Assembly (NCBI GenBank): GCA_030760725.1
Contig: JASWHV010000017.1
Coordinates: 10,146,959 to 10,210,958 of the forward strand
Origin: Neostapfia colusana
Lineage: Eukaryota > Streptophyta > Magnoliopsida > Poales > Poaceae
Direction: 5' to 3'
DNA: 64,000 nt
A program made the translations under genes and the position numbers. The first letter of the stretch is position 1. Every line of letters begins with the position of its first letter. The notes below the pieces were generated by a model. The model had not been told where the DNA came from, made no database searches, and saw only the letters and a list, made by a program, of their open reading frames with translations. Below, in pieces: positions 52,551 to 63,419 of the stretch.

Positions 52551-55115
52551 ATGACCAAGCTTCCTTCAGCGGCAAACTCTCCTCCTCCGCGTTCACGGCG
52601 AACCGTGACCACTGGGGAGTACATGTCGACACACTCGGGACGGAGTGTGTCGGCACAAGCTGGTAGCCAGCAGCCGACTCCGGCAACGCCAACTCCGGCG
52701 ATGCAGGCTTTGACCAGTGTGAGATCTTCTGCAGCGCTGAGCGTACACCATGGAGGTGCGCTAGCTGCAGCAAGAGCGCTGCTGCGCAACCCACCTGCTG
52801 GGGATGCGCCCCATTCAGCGACCCAACAGTGGGTCCGCGAAGTGGAACGCCTCGTCGTCGCCGCCGCGAACCCTCGGTTTCGGCGAGGGCGACGCCCCGG
52901 TCAACCGGCTGTGTCGCTGACGCGCACGCCAACGGTTGACGGGCAAACGGCAGATTCCAGCTCCTCCAGGTTCCTGTCGACGGACCTGAGAAGGGAGCTG
53001 GAACGGTGCCACTTGGGCCAGGACGCCCGGGTGTACCTCGAGAGACGCCGAGAAAGGCGTCGCAACCATGAGGCTGGCGACAGCATGTCGTCGGCCTCGA
53101 CACAACCTGAAGGGCAGGTCTTCACCACGCGAGCCCTGCCTCAGGCGCGCAGCATAAGCCACAACCATGTTCTCTGCAAGCGGCGTCCCCGGCCTATGGC
53201 GCAATCTTGCCCATACCGGGGTACACTGTGTCAGGCGCAACCAAGCGTCCGCGACACCAGTACCTGCGCTGGGAGCCAGCAACCGGCTCTGGCAGCACCG
53301 ACCCCGGCAATGCAGGCTCCAACCAGCGTCAGGTCTTCAGTAGCGCTGGGCGTACCCGGCAGGGGTGCGCCAGCCGCAGCAAGAGCGCTACTGCACAATC
53401 CGCCTGCTGGGGACGCGCCCCAGGCAGCGACCCAGCAGTGGATTCGCGAGATAGACCGTCTCGTCATCACCGCCGCAAACCCTTGACTTCGGCGGGGACG
53501 ATGCTCCGGTCAACCGGCTGTGTCGCTGACGCGCACGCCAACGGTTGACGGGCAGACGGCGGACCCCAGCTCCACCAGGTTTCCATCAACGGACCTGAGG
53601 GCAGAGCTGGAGCGATGCCACTTGGGCCAAGATGCTCAAGTGTTCCTTGAGCGACGTCGAGAAAGGCGTCGCACTCAAGACGCTGGCGACAACATGACGT
53701 CGGCCTCGACCCAGCCTGAAGGGCAGACCTTCGCCACGCGAGCTCTGCCCCAGGCCTACGCCGTGCAGCATAAGCCACAACCATGTGCTCTGCAAGCGGC
53801 ATCCCCGGCCCATGGCGCAACCTTGCCCATACCGGGGTACACTATGTCAGGCGCAACCAAGCGTTCGTGGCACCAGTACCTGCACTGGGAGCCAGCAACC
53901 GGCTCTGGCAGCGCCGACCCCGGCAATGCAGGCTCCAACCAGTGTCAGGTCTTCAGTAGCGCTGGGCGTACCCGGCGGGGGTGCGCTAGCCGTAGCAAGA
54001 GTGCTACTGCACAATCCGCCTGCTGGGGACGCGCCTCAGGCAGCAACCCAGCAGTGGATTCGTGAGGTAGACCGTCTTGTCGTCGCCGCCGCAAACCCTT
54101 GGCTTTGGCGGGGACGACGCTCCGGCCAACCGGCTGTGTCGCTGACGTGCACGCTGACGGTTGACGGACAGACGGCGGATTCCAGCTCCACCAGGCTTCC
54201 GTCAATGGACCTGAGGACTGAGCTGGAACGATGCCACCTGTGCCAAGACGCCCGAGTGTTCCTCGAGCGGCGACGAGAAAGGCGTCGCAGCCAAGAGGCC
54301 GGCGTCAGCATGACGACTGCCTCAACCCTGCCTGAGGCGCAGAGTTTCGCCACACGAACTCTGCCCCAGACATACGCCACGCAGCATATGCCACAGCCAT
54401 ATGTCCTGCAAACGGCGCCTCCGGTCTATGGCGCAGCCTTGCCCATACCGGGGTACACTGTGCCAGCGGCAAACCAAGCGTTCGCGGCACCAACGCCTGC
54501 AGCAACAGGGGCAGGATGTATGGCCCTGGAGCTCCACCTCCGCTTCACGAGGTGGCCGCGCAAGTTTCGGCCGCACCTGCCCGAGAAGTACGACGGCAGC
54601 GTCAACCTGGCGGGGTTCCTGCAGATCTACTCCACCGCTGTACTTGCCGCAGGAGGGGATGAGGCCGTCATGGCCAAACTACTTCCCCGTCGCCTTGACC
54701 GGCCCGGCCCGGTCTTGGCTCATGAACCTCCCTCAGGGTTCCATAACTTCCTGAGGAGAGCTCCGCCGGCAGTTCATCGCCAACTTCGGCAGCTCCTACA
54801 CCCGTCCCGGCACAGAGCTTGACCTCCATGCCATCAAGCAACAACCTGGGGAATCACTGTGCTCCTTCATCCAGCGGTTCTCCCAGGTACGCAACACCAT
54901 CCCCCACATCCCGAATGCATCAGCAGTGATTGCATTACGACAAGGTGTGAGGGACGAGAAGATGCTTGAGAAGCTTGCGACCAGAGAGGTCTGCGATGCC
55001 TCTGAGCTCTTTAGCCTGGCGGACAAGTGTGCCAGAGCAACCGAAGGGCGGAATTAGCACTCACTGCCAGCTTTCAAAGCCGGAAGACAGCCCGAAGACG
55101 GCGGAGTTCAAGCTG
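52551..55115 (+). pseudogene. P gag with triplicated N-terminal unit
   Basis: ATG 52551, MTKLPSAANSPPPRSRRTV. The ~615 bp N-terminal unit is repeated three times, with markers (GCAATGCAGGCTCC-like) near 52699, 53309 and 53926. The third copy leads into the capsid domain (YDGSVNLAGFLQIYSTA near 54590, then ESLCSFIQRFSQV). Frameshifts at unit boundaries and near 54675, and a stop near 55055, disable it. The gag end runs into the second RNase H exactly as in R. Confidence 0.87.
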
Positions 55116-55690
55116 AGCTCCAGACCACGCCAGACAGCCAAGAGCCAAGCACTGGCTGACTTTGTGGCTGAGTGGACGCCAACGAAGGCTGACCCAGGGG
55201 GCCGCGATAACGGTGAACCAATGTACCGAGCTCCGGTCTTCACTGGGCCTCACTGGATGCTCTTCTTCGACGGCTCCTCGCGAAAGCAGGGGGCCAGTGC
55301 CGGCGTACTGCTTCTCATGCCATCGTGGGAGCAGTCTGGGTACATGGTGCGTCTCAATTCCAAGGCAACCAACAACTTGGCAGAGTATGAAGTACTCATC
55401 TTTGGCCTAAAAGACAGTCCTGTCTCTGGGCACTCACCAGTTGTTGGCGCAGGGCGACTCCCAGCTAGCTATCAAGCAAGTTAAGGGTGAATGCCCCTGC
55501 AATGACCCACAGCTAGCTGCTTATCTGCTCCACGCGCGGATGTTGGAGAAAGACTTCCTCGCCTTGGACCTGCGCCATGTACCGCGCGCTGGCAAGGCCG
55601 CAGCTGACGACCTCTCAACGAAGGCCTCCATCGGAGCCCCTGCGCCCGAAGGAGTCTTCGAGAGGACGTTGCTGCGGTCCACAGCCTGGC
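55116..55690 (+). pseudogene. P archaeal-type RNase H fused after gag
   Basis: KSQALADFVAEWTPTKADPGG, LFFDGSSRKQGASAG, NNLAEYEVLIFGL, then a frameshift near 55412 and AQGDSQLAIKQVKGE with VPRAGKAAADDLS. All four acidic positions can be found although split over two frames. The join to gag is the same as in R. Confidence 0.83.
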
Positions 55691-56394
55691 CCGCCGAGCC
55701 GGGCGAAGGGGGCTGAACCAGTGCCTCGAAGCTAGGCAGTCCCGGCAGCCATGGATGCCGTCAAAGGATCGTAAGGGTCACTGGGGACTCCGTGCAACCC
55801 AGGGCTCAAGATCCAGAAGCTCAAGTAGTCCCGATGCATGGACCACGGAGGTCCGGGACTCCTTGAAGGACATCCTTCCTGATGAACGTGCATTCGCTGA
55901 ACGGGTGGTGTGGATGGCTAAGTGCTACGCGCTGGTATCTTTACTGGCGCGGCGCCATGACATCCTATTGTGGTGCATAACCCAGGAGGAGGCTGCGAAT
56001 AGCTCACAGTAGTCCAAGGAGGCGAGTGCTGGGAACGCTCATCGTCCTGCACGCTGGTCGGTTAAGCCACCCGGCATGGCTCCTACTGACCGAGAGCCAC
56101 CTGGACGCCGTCAAACCGGTTAGGGATGCAATGCGTGCCAGGTCCACGCCAAGCAGACCCACACAACCGGTGCAGATGTGCACCCAAAGCCGTCGGGGGA
56201 TACCGGCTCCTCCATGTCGAGGGCCAGCCGGACTTCCCAGGGCCGGGTCACGGGAACTACCCTTCCACATGGTATGCGGGGCCGAAGCCGTTCCCCCTGA
56301 GATCGCCATGGGGGTCCCCCCGTGTCCGGCGTACGATGAAGCCACGCATGACCCGCTCTGCGTGAAGACAGGCGCTCCGACGCCACCCCAGTAA
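55691..56394 (+). pseudogene. P integrase scraps
   Basis: N-terminal linker (LKDILPDERAFAERVVWMAKCYALV) and the core end (FHMVCGAEA, PPEIAMGVPP), with the catalytic region mostly deleted and the frame broken. Collinear with R 42200-42881. Confidence 0.72.
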
Positions 56395-57175
56395 GTTCAC
56401 CATGCTTACTTAGGTGTTTATCTAAATTACGCATTAATTTATATGAACACCTCCCCACGCTCTAGGCAGTGTGCGTCTATTGTACACTTGGTTCCTCTTT
56501 CCTGCTCTCATGCATAGTCGATATTTGCCGTCCTGCCGAGGGCGGTAGTGCTTGGGGTACCTGCCAGAGCCCGGTGGCCTTCTGGATCTCCCCCTGTAAG
56601 GGTACTGTACTGCCAGTTGGTCTCCTCCGAGAAAAGACCTACGCTAGACCGGGGGGTCAGGAGCCTTGCTTTGCCCGGTCTTGCACCCAAAGCATGCGCA
56701 CTCTGCCCCCCGGCGCTACGGTCTGAGTACCAGGGGGCCGGACGGTTACACCCTGACTGGGGCTGGGGCCAGACCTCCGGGACCAAGTGCACTGGATTAC
56801 CCAAGCCCCGTATTCCGGCCTAGGACAGTAAGCCAAATGAGACTAAGGGACAGGAAAAGGGGGACCACTGAGCAGTTCCGGACCTCCGCCCCCACAGCTG
56901 GGCCGAGCTCCGAGGCCAGCCCTCGCCCTCTTTTCAGAGGCGAGCGCTGATGCCGGACCTCACGCCCTTCGTGGACCTGTGCTCCAATGACTTCCGGACC
57001 TCCGCCCCCACAGCCGGGCCGAGCTCCGATGCCAGTCACCCTCTCCTAAGAGGCTGAACTCTGAAGCCGTCAAGACCCTGCCAGCACAGGGAGTACTCAA
57101 GACAAGAAAGTGCGCGGGTAGGAGAAGGCCTCACCTCGGGCTCGTTACCTCCCCCGAGGTGAGCCCGGGGGCCAC
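56395..57175. other. P 3' noncoding region: hairpin, short minisatellite, polypurine tract
   Basis: Hairpin arms AGGTGTTTAT (56412-56421) and ATGAACACCT (56443-56452). About 1.5 units of the R-type minisatellite at 56880-57060. Polypurine tract GAGCCCGGGGGCCAC ends at 57175. No gene. Confidence 0.75.
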
Positions 57176-58289
57176 TGTCGGTACCCGCGATATGGGGTAC
57201 CCCCGCGCACAGGGGAAAATGCCTAAGGATCTCGCCCTTCTCCGCAGGGAAAGATCCGAAGGCGCCACGTGTCCAGTGGGGCCGGACCTCCCTCCCCTTA
57301 GAGGAGAGCTCGGGCTCGCCACGTGGCCTACAGCAGCCAGACCTCCCCCCTCCGTGGGAAGAGCTCCGAAGGTGCCACATGTCCCGTGGGGCCGGACCTC
57401 CCCTTCCTTAGAGGAGAGCTCCGGACCAGCCACGTGGCCGACAGAAGCCGGACCTCCCCCCTCCGCGGGGGAGAGGTCCAAAGGCTCCACGTGTCCTGCG
57501 GGGCCGGACCTCCCCCTCCTCAGAGGAGAGCTCCGGGCCTGCCACGTGTCCAGCAGAACAGCGCTGCCTGCCCCTGAGCGGTAGGCAGCGGGCGTAAAGA
57601 CGCCCCATACCTTGCCTGTACAAGGTATTCAAGGCCCGCGCCTTCCCAAGACGCGGAGACGCGGAGCACGCCTCTGTCAGGTGCCGTTGCGCCCAGTCGC
57701 ATCACAGACTTGCGCGCGGTGTCAGCGCCTGCCAGCCAATAAATGCAGCGATAAGACATCCCATGCCGCTCCCGCCGTCATCAACCACTACGACTAGCAT
57801 GCGGCATGGGCAGGGCTGCAAGACGAAGACTCAGAAGCCTTCGCCAGAGACAACTACCGGCATAACTGCAGATACGGTAGATAATAGACAATCTCCCCGG
57901 GACCACCTGTCGGGTCCCGGGCCCCCCTTGTAAGCCACCTGAGTCTTGGACTATAAAAGGCTCGGGTAGGCAATGTTAGCAGGGGTTCGAACCCTGTTGG
58001 TTTGCACTTTGCAACTCATACGCTAGTCATACACTCTCAAGCTGTAACTCACCCCCGAGCTCAGGCCTCCGGTCCTGAGCAGCAAGCAATACAGTGAGCT
58101 CCATAGCTCGCCATGGACGTAGGGTTTTACGCTCCGGCGGCCTGAACCACGTAAAACTCGCCGTGTCAAGCTCTTACTAACTCGTCCATCTGCGCAAGCT
58201 CTCCGCTAGAGACTAGCCCCACCAAAAAAAGAACCTCCACGGGCTGCCCAGTGCAGGCCCGGGGGAAGTGTCGACTGAACACTTCGACA
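57176..58289 (+). repeat. LTR H: 3' LTR of P
   Basis: 1114 bp; GGTTCGAACCC at 57984-57994 just downstream of TATA (near 57952). Confidence 0.96.
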
Positions 58290-58294
58290 GTATC
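58290..58294 (+). repeat. TSD of P, right copy (GTATC)
   Basis: GTATC, matching 51375-51379; Q sequence resumes here. Confidence 0.95.
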
Positions 58295-60036
58295 TTTATC
58301 AAATTGCCAAGGTCGACCAAATAGTATAGAACAAGCTTGCATAGGTACCACATCACAATCAATGTAATCATGGTAGGAACCAATTGCAAATTCGACACGA
58401 ACCAGATGTGTTACCTTAAACTTACCACTGTCGTTGAATCATTGGATGTAGTACGGATGTGGATGTGGAAGTGTTGTCATCCCAAGCTTTTCTACCATGG
58501 TAGCACTTGCTAAATTGTTGCAGCTTCCTCCATCAATAATAATGCGACACGATCGTTCCAAAACTACACACTTAGTTTGGAATAGATTGTGTCGCTGGTT
58601 CTGTTCAGCTTTAATCATTTGGGCACTCAAGACACGCCTCACAACAAGACTCTCATAGTGGGCAGCATGATCAGCCCCAATGTGCTCTTCATCATCATTC
58701 TTCTTTCCTGCTTCTTGTGCAGCAAGCATGGCATATGTTTCATTATCTAAATCACTAGCGGATGAGTACTCACCATTTTCTCGTACAACCAGCACACGCT
58801 TGCTTGGGCAGTCCCTTCGTAGGTGCCCAAAACCCTTGCACTGGAGGCATTGAATGTCTTTTGTTCTCCCGATAGAAGCAATGGAAGAAGAAGTGTTGGC
58901 TGCAACTTGGGTGGATCCTTTTGTTGTCTCGATTGCACGCGAAGGTGCTGATTTTGTTGTAGTCCTGGGCAACCCATTGGAAGCATCATCTGGAGAATCA
59001 TTCTTAGTACCAGCAGCACTTGAGCGGAACTGCCGTGAGGTAGTTCGACCTGCAGAAATGTTAGTTCTTGTATGTCGTCCCTGCACTTCTCTTTCAGCCT
59101 TACAAGCAAGATGGAATAATCGAGTGACGTTAGTGTATTCCTTATAAGTCAATATGTCCTGAATTTCTCTTGTTAAACCACCCATAAACCTAGCCATTGC
59201 AGCCTCTTCATTTTCAACTACGCCGCAACGCATCATGCCTATTTGAAGTTCTTGATAGTATTACTCAACAGATTTGTTGTCTTGCCTAAGTTGTTGTAAT
59301 TTATGCAACAGGTCACGAGCATGATAGGAAGGAACAAAACGACGACGCATGATTCGTTTCAAAGCATTCCAAGTTTGTGGTACGGTAGCTGGATTTTTAG
59401 TTTGATATTCATGCCACCAAACAGAAGCAAAGTCAGTGAATTCACTAGTGGCAGCTCTAACATTTTTATCATCAGGGAAATCATGGCATGCAAATTTTTG
59501 ATCTACTGACAATTCCCAAGACAGATATGCATCCGGATCATATTTACCATCAAAGGTGGTATGGAGAATTTAATGCTGCGTAGGGAATCATCATTGTCAC
59601 GTACCTCGCGTCGTTGAGCTCGACCACCCATACCACGATGGTCGCGACGTGGCTGCCGTCAATACCTGAAAGGTCCATCATCAAGCTCGGTATCCGCCGA
59701 ATACTCCGCCTCGTCATATCTTGCAGCACTGCCAACGGAGTCGTGGCTGTCATCAACACGTCTTTGCCTCTCTTCGCGTCCAACCTGTTCCATCCTCTCC
59801 AATCGCTCAATGATTGCTGCAAGAGAAGTGTTAATAGCCCCAGCAGTGCTTTCTAATGTGGTCAGTTTGGTGTTGGTGCAAATCTGCGTCGACTCTAATT
59901 GACCAATGCGTTCATTGGTGACTTGAATATCCTCATTGAGAGCATCTGTGTGTAGCTTTACTTGGCGTTCAAAATGCTGAATGATGCCCCTCGTACATGG
60001 TGAATGTGGAGATGTCCCATTCGCATCAGCTGACAT
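58295..60036 (-). pseudogene. Q gag and protease
   Basis: Start at the ATG of MSADANGTSPHS (60036). Residues about 20-100 are coiled-coil-like (RQVKLHTDALNEDIQVTNERIG ... AAIIERLERMEQVGREERQRR). The capsid domain follows (DFASVWWHEYQTKN, TWNALKRIMRRRFVPSYH, MARFMGGLTREIQDIL). A CCHC knuckle CLQCKGFGHLRRDC lies near 58835. Then comes the protease with active site IIDGGSCNNLAS (near 58520) and ILFGRPWQFDKD next to P. Breaks: a stop near 59659, frame changes to about 59512 and a TAA near 59261. Confidence 0.88.
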
Positions 60037-60865
60037 GGTTAGTAAAGAAAGGAAATACAACAGCAAGCAGATTAATCCTAACAGTTGCTAAAAGGTGGTA
60101 GGACAGCACGATTCCTCACTAGCAAGAAATCAAGGTCTTACAAGTTCTTACCATGCGATGCAGGAGGTGCCGGCAATCAGCAAGAACAACAACAAACGGT
60201 GGCTGCCAGCACAACCTTATGGTGTCGTAGACAATTTTGTGGAGCTGTAGGTGGCTGCTAGACACAATTTGTGCAAAGGAACAGCTAGTACCACATTAGT
60301 CACAACAAGTTGAATAAACGTTCCACGATGGTATTGTGCTGGTCCTAGCTCAAACCTTACTAGAGACGTGAGCCGTAACTCCACGTGACGTTGGATTACT
60401 ATGGTAGGGAAGTTCAAACAGCCCGATCCGTTGTGTTTCAACAACGTTGAAAACAGCAAGTTGAACTTCAAAACATGAAACAAATGTTACACAAATTGTC
60501 TCTCTTTTTTTGTACTTAGAAACTTTTTTCGTGATTGTAATCAGTGCGGCTTTTCTTTTTGCACGTGCCTTTTTCTTGCTGATCCGTGCAGCTTTTCTTT
60601 TGCACTTGCCTTTTTTCTCAACTTTGGGTAGATAATGGAAATGGACTGAGAACAAAGTGGCACGAACTCAAAACTCTAGCGGTGAAAAACTTAGGACCAG
60701 CAACTTGACACAAAAAGGCAACCGTGAATTCAACAAGTCGGGAGCTAAGTAGTCAAGCAAAAGGCTCAAAGTGTTTTTAGGATTTTTTTTAGAGCGAACT
60801 TTTGTAGGCAAAAGTGGACTGTAGGTAAATGAAGAACAAGGAGAAGGAAATTTCTCACCGAGCAA
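60037..60865 (-). other. Q 5' leader
   Basis: About 830 bp between primer site and gag. A short open frame (60655 to 60350) has a Lys/Arg-rich stretch with two similar KRKAA repeats; I do not consider it a supported gene. Nothing else recognised. Confidence 0.6.
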
Positions 60866-60870
60866 CCTGA

Positions 60871-60882
60871 AATCTGATACCA
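60871..60882 (-). other. Q primer-binding site (initiator tRNA-Met type)
   Basis: Minus-strand TGGTATCAGATT two bases after the LTR end. It shows that this LTR acts as a 5' LTR for the body at lower coordinates. Confidence 0.9.
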
Positions 60883-60884
60883 CT

Positions 60885-61670
60885 TGATGAACCCAACGGG
60901 TACGGGGGACGCCCTATCTTTCGATGAGAGATGTTGGCTTACATATGGAAAATGCCTTCGTCTTGAAGCTACTAATGAACAAATTTGGTGGAGGCCGACG
61001 TTGGCTGCCCGACTACCACAACCAGAATGGTGTGGAGCCTTGAGCGACAGTTACACCGTCTCCTGGTAACTACGATTTGGGTGGAGGTCGACGTTGTGCT
61101 ACCCGACTACAACAACCACAAGGATGCTGCGCCTTAGCGATAGTTACACCGGCTCCTGTTGTTGCTGTACTTGCCGTGCCAAGAACAGCCTTGAACCTGC
61201 AAGCAATCGAAGAACAAGCAAGAACAAGATAACAAGCAAACACTCACGGGTGTGAAAAAGTTGGGGTTCTGATTCAAGTAATCGGAAGGTCTCGTCGACA
61301 CTTGCGTTACAAGGAAGTAGCAATGGCTAAACTTACAGAAAACAAAACCTGCCCTGTCAAGGAGCTCTTGGACTACTTAAATAGGGGAGGGGAGAGGGAA
61401 ATTCGTCCAGCAACAAAGGTAGGACGTGATCTCCCTTATTCCCTTCCTTTTTCTGTGATAGACTACCATTTAATAGGGAAAGAAAGAGGGAAACCCATCC
61501 AGCAGCAAGGCAGGATATGATTTCCTCTATTTCTTTCCTTATTATAGCACATCTATCTTTAAATGGGGGAAGAAAGAGGGAATTTCGTCCAGCAGCAAAG
61601 TTGGACGAGATTTCCCTTATTCCTTTCCTTATTTGTCTAAACCTCTCTTTATTACATGGCCCCAGCCTCA
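60885..61670 (-). repeat. Q single LTR
   Basis: 786 bp, TGAGGCTG to GGTTCATCA on the minus strand; homologous to the U LTR. It is flanked on one side by the primer site and on the other by the purine tract and 3' coding tail, so it is 5' and 3' LTR at once. Confidence 0.93.
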
Positions 61671-61938
61671 AGATTTCTCCTCGGGTGGAGCAGCCTTTAT
61701 TACATTAATCCCTCCATCCCTCCTAGCTGGATCAATTCCCAAGCACCTAATAATAACAAGGTCATCACAAGTCTTTAATAGGTCCCCATTTGAAGGATAA
61801 TTACTTTGAACAGCCAGGAATGAATTCACCTGATAATTAAGTTGACGTGCACGAGCACGTGTCATTGGACCTTAATTAGCTGAGAGTGGTGAATGGGCTG
61901 GTGTTGTGGTTGTATCAATGGTAGCGACGTCCGCATCA
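61671..61938 (-). pseudogene. Q integrase C-terminal tail, displaced upstream of the LTR
   Basis: MTRARARQLNYQVNSFLAVQSNYPSNGD onward (61865 to 61668), equal to the last part of U's pol (about 1640-1907). It is read in the same direction as the LTR and ends at the purine tract. It should follow the integrase truncated at 48677 but lies on the far side of the LTR instead. Confidence 0.88.
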
Positions 61939-63413
61939 CGCTGCTCCTACAAGCCAGAAGGAGCAACACTTACTGGGCGACATGAGCGCTCCAACAGACT
62001 TGTAGCCCCGGCCTCTGGGTCGCAGTTGAGCCGCCAGGACCTGCGGCTGGAACGGTCGTGGGCTGTGGCGTCTGGACCCCCGGCACACTCCCCGGCGTCG
62101 CCCCACTAGCGTCCGTCCTAGAAGCCCTCCGCCTGAGGAAGGATGACGAGACGCTTGGGGTTCTTCGGACAGCCGCTGTCCGGGAAGAGACCCGCTTGAG
62201 TGGGACACCCGGGGCCTCTTCGGGTCGCCACTCGATGGACCAGCGTCCCCGGGAGATGGGTGAAAGGGTGCTCCGGCTCCCTGACTCGGCGCAGGCGGCG
62301 CCCTCGGAGGAGACCGGGCACGTTTCTTCTCTGGATGCCCGGGGGCCGGCTCCTTCCCCTTCCCCTTGTCGGCGGCTTGAGTTCCGCCGGCTCTTGGGAT
62401 GGGCTGGGCAGCGACAGACGCCTCGCGCCCCGATCCGGAGCACTCGGTTCCCGGGATCGAGATGCCCCGGAAGGCATCCCCAACCTGCCGGATGGCGATC
62501 CCGATGTCGTCGAGGTTCGGCATCTTCCGCAGTAGCTCGGACCTCCTCTGCAGTTCTAAGAAGAGGGGAGTGGCAGAGGACGGAAGGGCGGGGTCGCCAC
62601 TGGGGATGAAGTCGCCGCTCACCTTGCCCACCATCTTGTACAGCTCCTCGTCGGAAGGATCAGAGCCGGGACCCCTCTCCAACCTGGTACAGTCCTGCTC
62701 GCCAGTATAGTACCACGCTGGGCGACTACGTTGCTGCAAGGGCGCAATACGGCGCGACATGAAATCCATCAGCACCATCAGGGACGTTAGCCCCTCGTTG
62801 GCCAAGAACCGGATCCGCTCCAAGACCGGTGCGTACTCCTGCTCCAACTCTGGGACCTCCTCCCAGAAGCGACGCTCGGTGGTTGGGCCAGCGGTCGGGA
62901 GCTGCAGGCGATCGTGCTCGTCGGTCTGCATGACCACCCAGCTCTCCCTCCAGTTTTCCCACCTCGACGCACTGAAAGGCAGAAGGTACCCAGAGATCTT
63001 TGGGTCCTTGCATCGATGCTGGAAATAGTACGCCCCCATCTGGGTCTTCGAGCCACGCCCGGTCATCCACAACACGAAGAAGTAGCAAAAGAGCGTCACC
63101 GAAGCGTGCACCCCCACAAACATCTCACAGAAGTGGACGAGACAGCGGCCATTGCGAAGGAGTGGGGAGAGAGGTGGTGGAGCTGGAGACCATACGTCTC
63201 CAGCAATGTAACAAAGAAGGAGGAAATTGGCGGGACGAACCCCACCAGGGCATAGGCAGTAAAAAAGACCATCTCCCCCTTTTCCAGGAGCAGGGGGAGA
63301 GATCCCCGGCGGAGCCGGCGTTTCTGTTCCTCCGTGTGCCAGCCCAGCAGCCTGCGCACTGGCCCGAGCTCGGTGGAACGAACGAGATGCGTCGGGAGCA
63401 GTTTGGAAGCCAT
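61939..63413 (-). pseudogene. S antisense ORF, N-terminal part with PF04195-type domain
   Basis: Begins MASKLLPTHLVRSTELGPV at ATG 63413. The PF04195-like domain covers about residues 10-170 (GFVPPISSFFVTLLET, LQLHHLSPHS, FCEMFVGVHASVTLFCYFFVL, CKDPKISGYLLPF). A one-base loss near 63135 shifts the frame. The second frame is then open through a helical region (ERRFWEEVPELEQEYAPVLERI), a Pro/Ser-rich KGKEPAPGHPEKKRARSP segment (the point where Z and Y have their deletion join) and into decayed sequence to 61939. Antisense to S. This copy shows the longer ancestral form; function unknown. Confidence 0.8.
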
Positions 63414-63419
63414 GGCGGG

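Larger units (their letters stand above)
51380..58289 (+). mobile_element. Element P: complete non-autonomous Tat-type element (P/R class)
   Basis: 6910 bp, LTRs G and H (1115 and 1114 bp), primer site, TSD GTATC. Inside: gag with triplicated N-terminal unit, gag-to-second-RNase-H fusion, integrase scraps, hairpin, short minisatellite and polypurine tract. No protease, RT or first RNase H. I counted about 28 differences plus one indel between the LTRs (about 2.5%), mostly CpG-type transitions, suggesting about one million years. Inserted into Q's protease-RT linker, so Q is older still. Confidence 0.94.
48677..61938 (-). mobile_element. Element Q: permuted CRM/Reina-like chromovirus, split by P
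   Basis: Minus-oriented, same family as U. Reading along the minus strand: 3' tail of the element (61938-61671), one LTR (61670-60885), primer site, leader, gag, protease, [P], RT, RNase H, integrase up to 48677. So the 3' end precedes the LTR and the body follows it, with a single LTR. Excluding P it is about 6.35 kb. The two outer ends correspond to points only about 300 bp apart in U (about 1346 and 1640). No TSD is visible at 48676 or 61939, and about 0.75 kb of S's ORF is gone. This is not a normal integrase product. Confidence 0.85.
35815..63419 (+). mobile_element. Element S: Tat-type non-autonomous element, split by R, Q and O
   Basis: Plus-oriented. 5' LTR D (35815-36904), primer site, a long open gag (36961-38709), pol remnant and spacer (38710-39914), the R insertion, spacer (47199-47971), antisense ORF C-terminus (48676 to 47972), the Q block, then the antisense ORF N-terminus (63413 to 61939). 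The O element begins at 63420, six bases upstream of that ORF's ATG. The 3' LTR is beyond the window. Left TSD candidate ATGGG (35810-35814). It has no protease, RT or RNase H, so it would need T-like enzymes in trans. Confidence 0.82.

Noticed and set aside
60350..60655. Lys/Arg-rich 101-codon frame in the Q leader
   Set aside because: It lies in untranslated leader, is not confirmed in U (not in view), and the basic stretch arises from a short A/G-rich duplication. Could be revisited with more copies.
60885..61670. Q LTR as a plain 3' LTR or solo LTR
   Set aside because: A primer-binding site and gag follow it on one side and the 3' coding tail and purine tract on the other, so it is shared by both ends of a permuted element.
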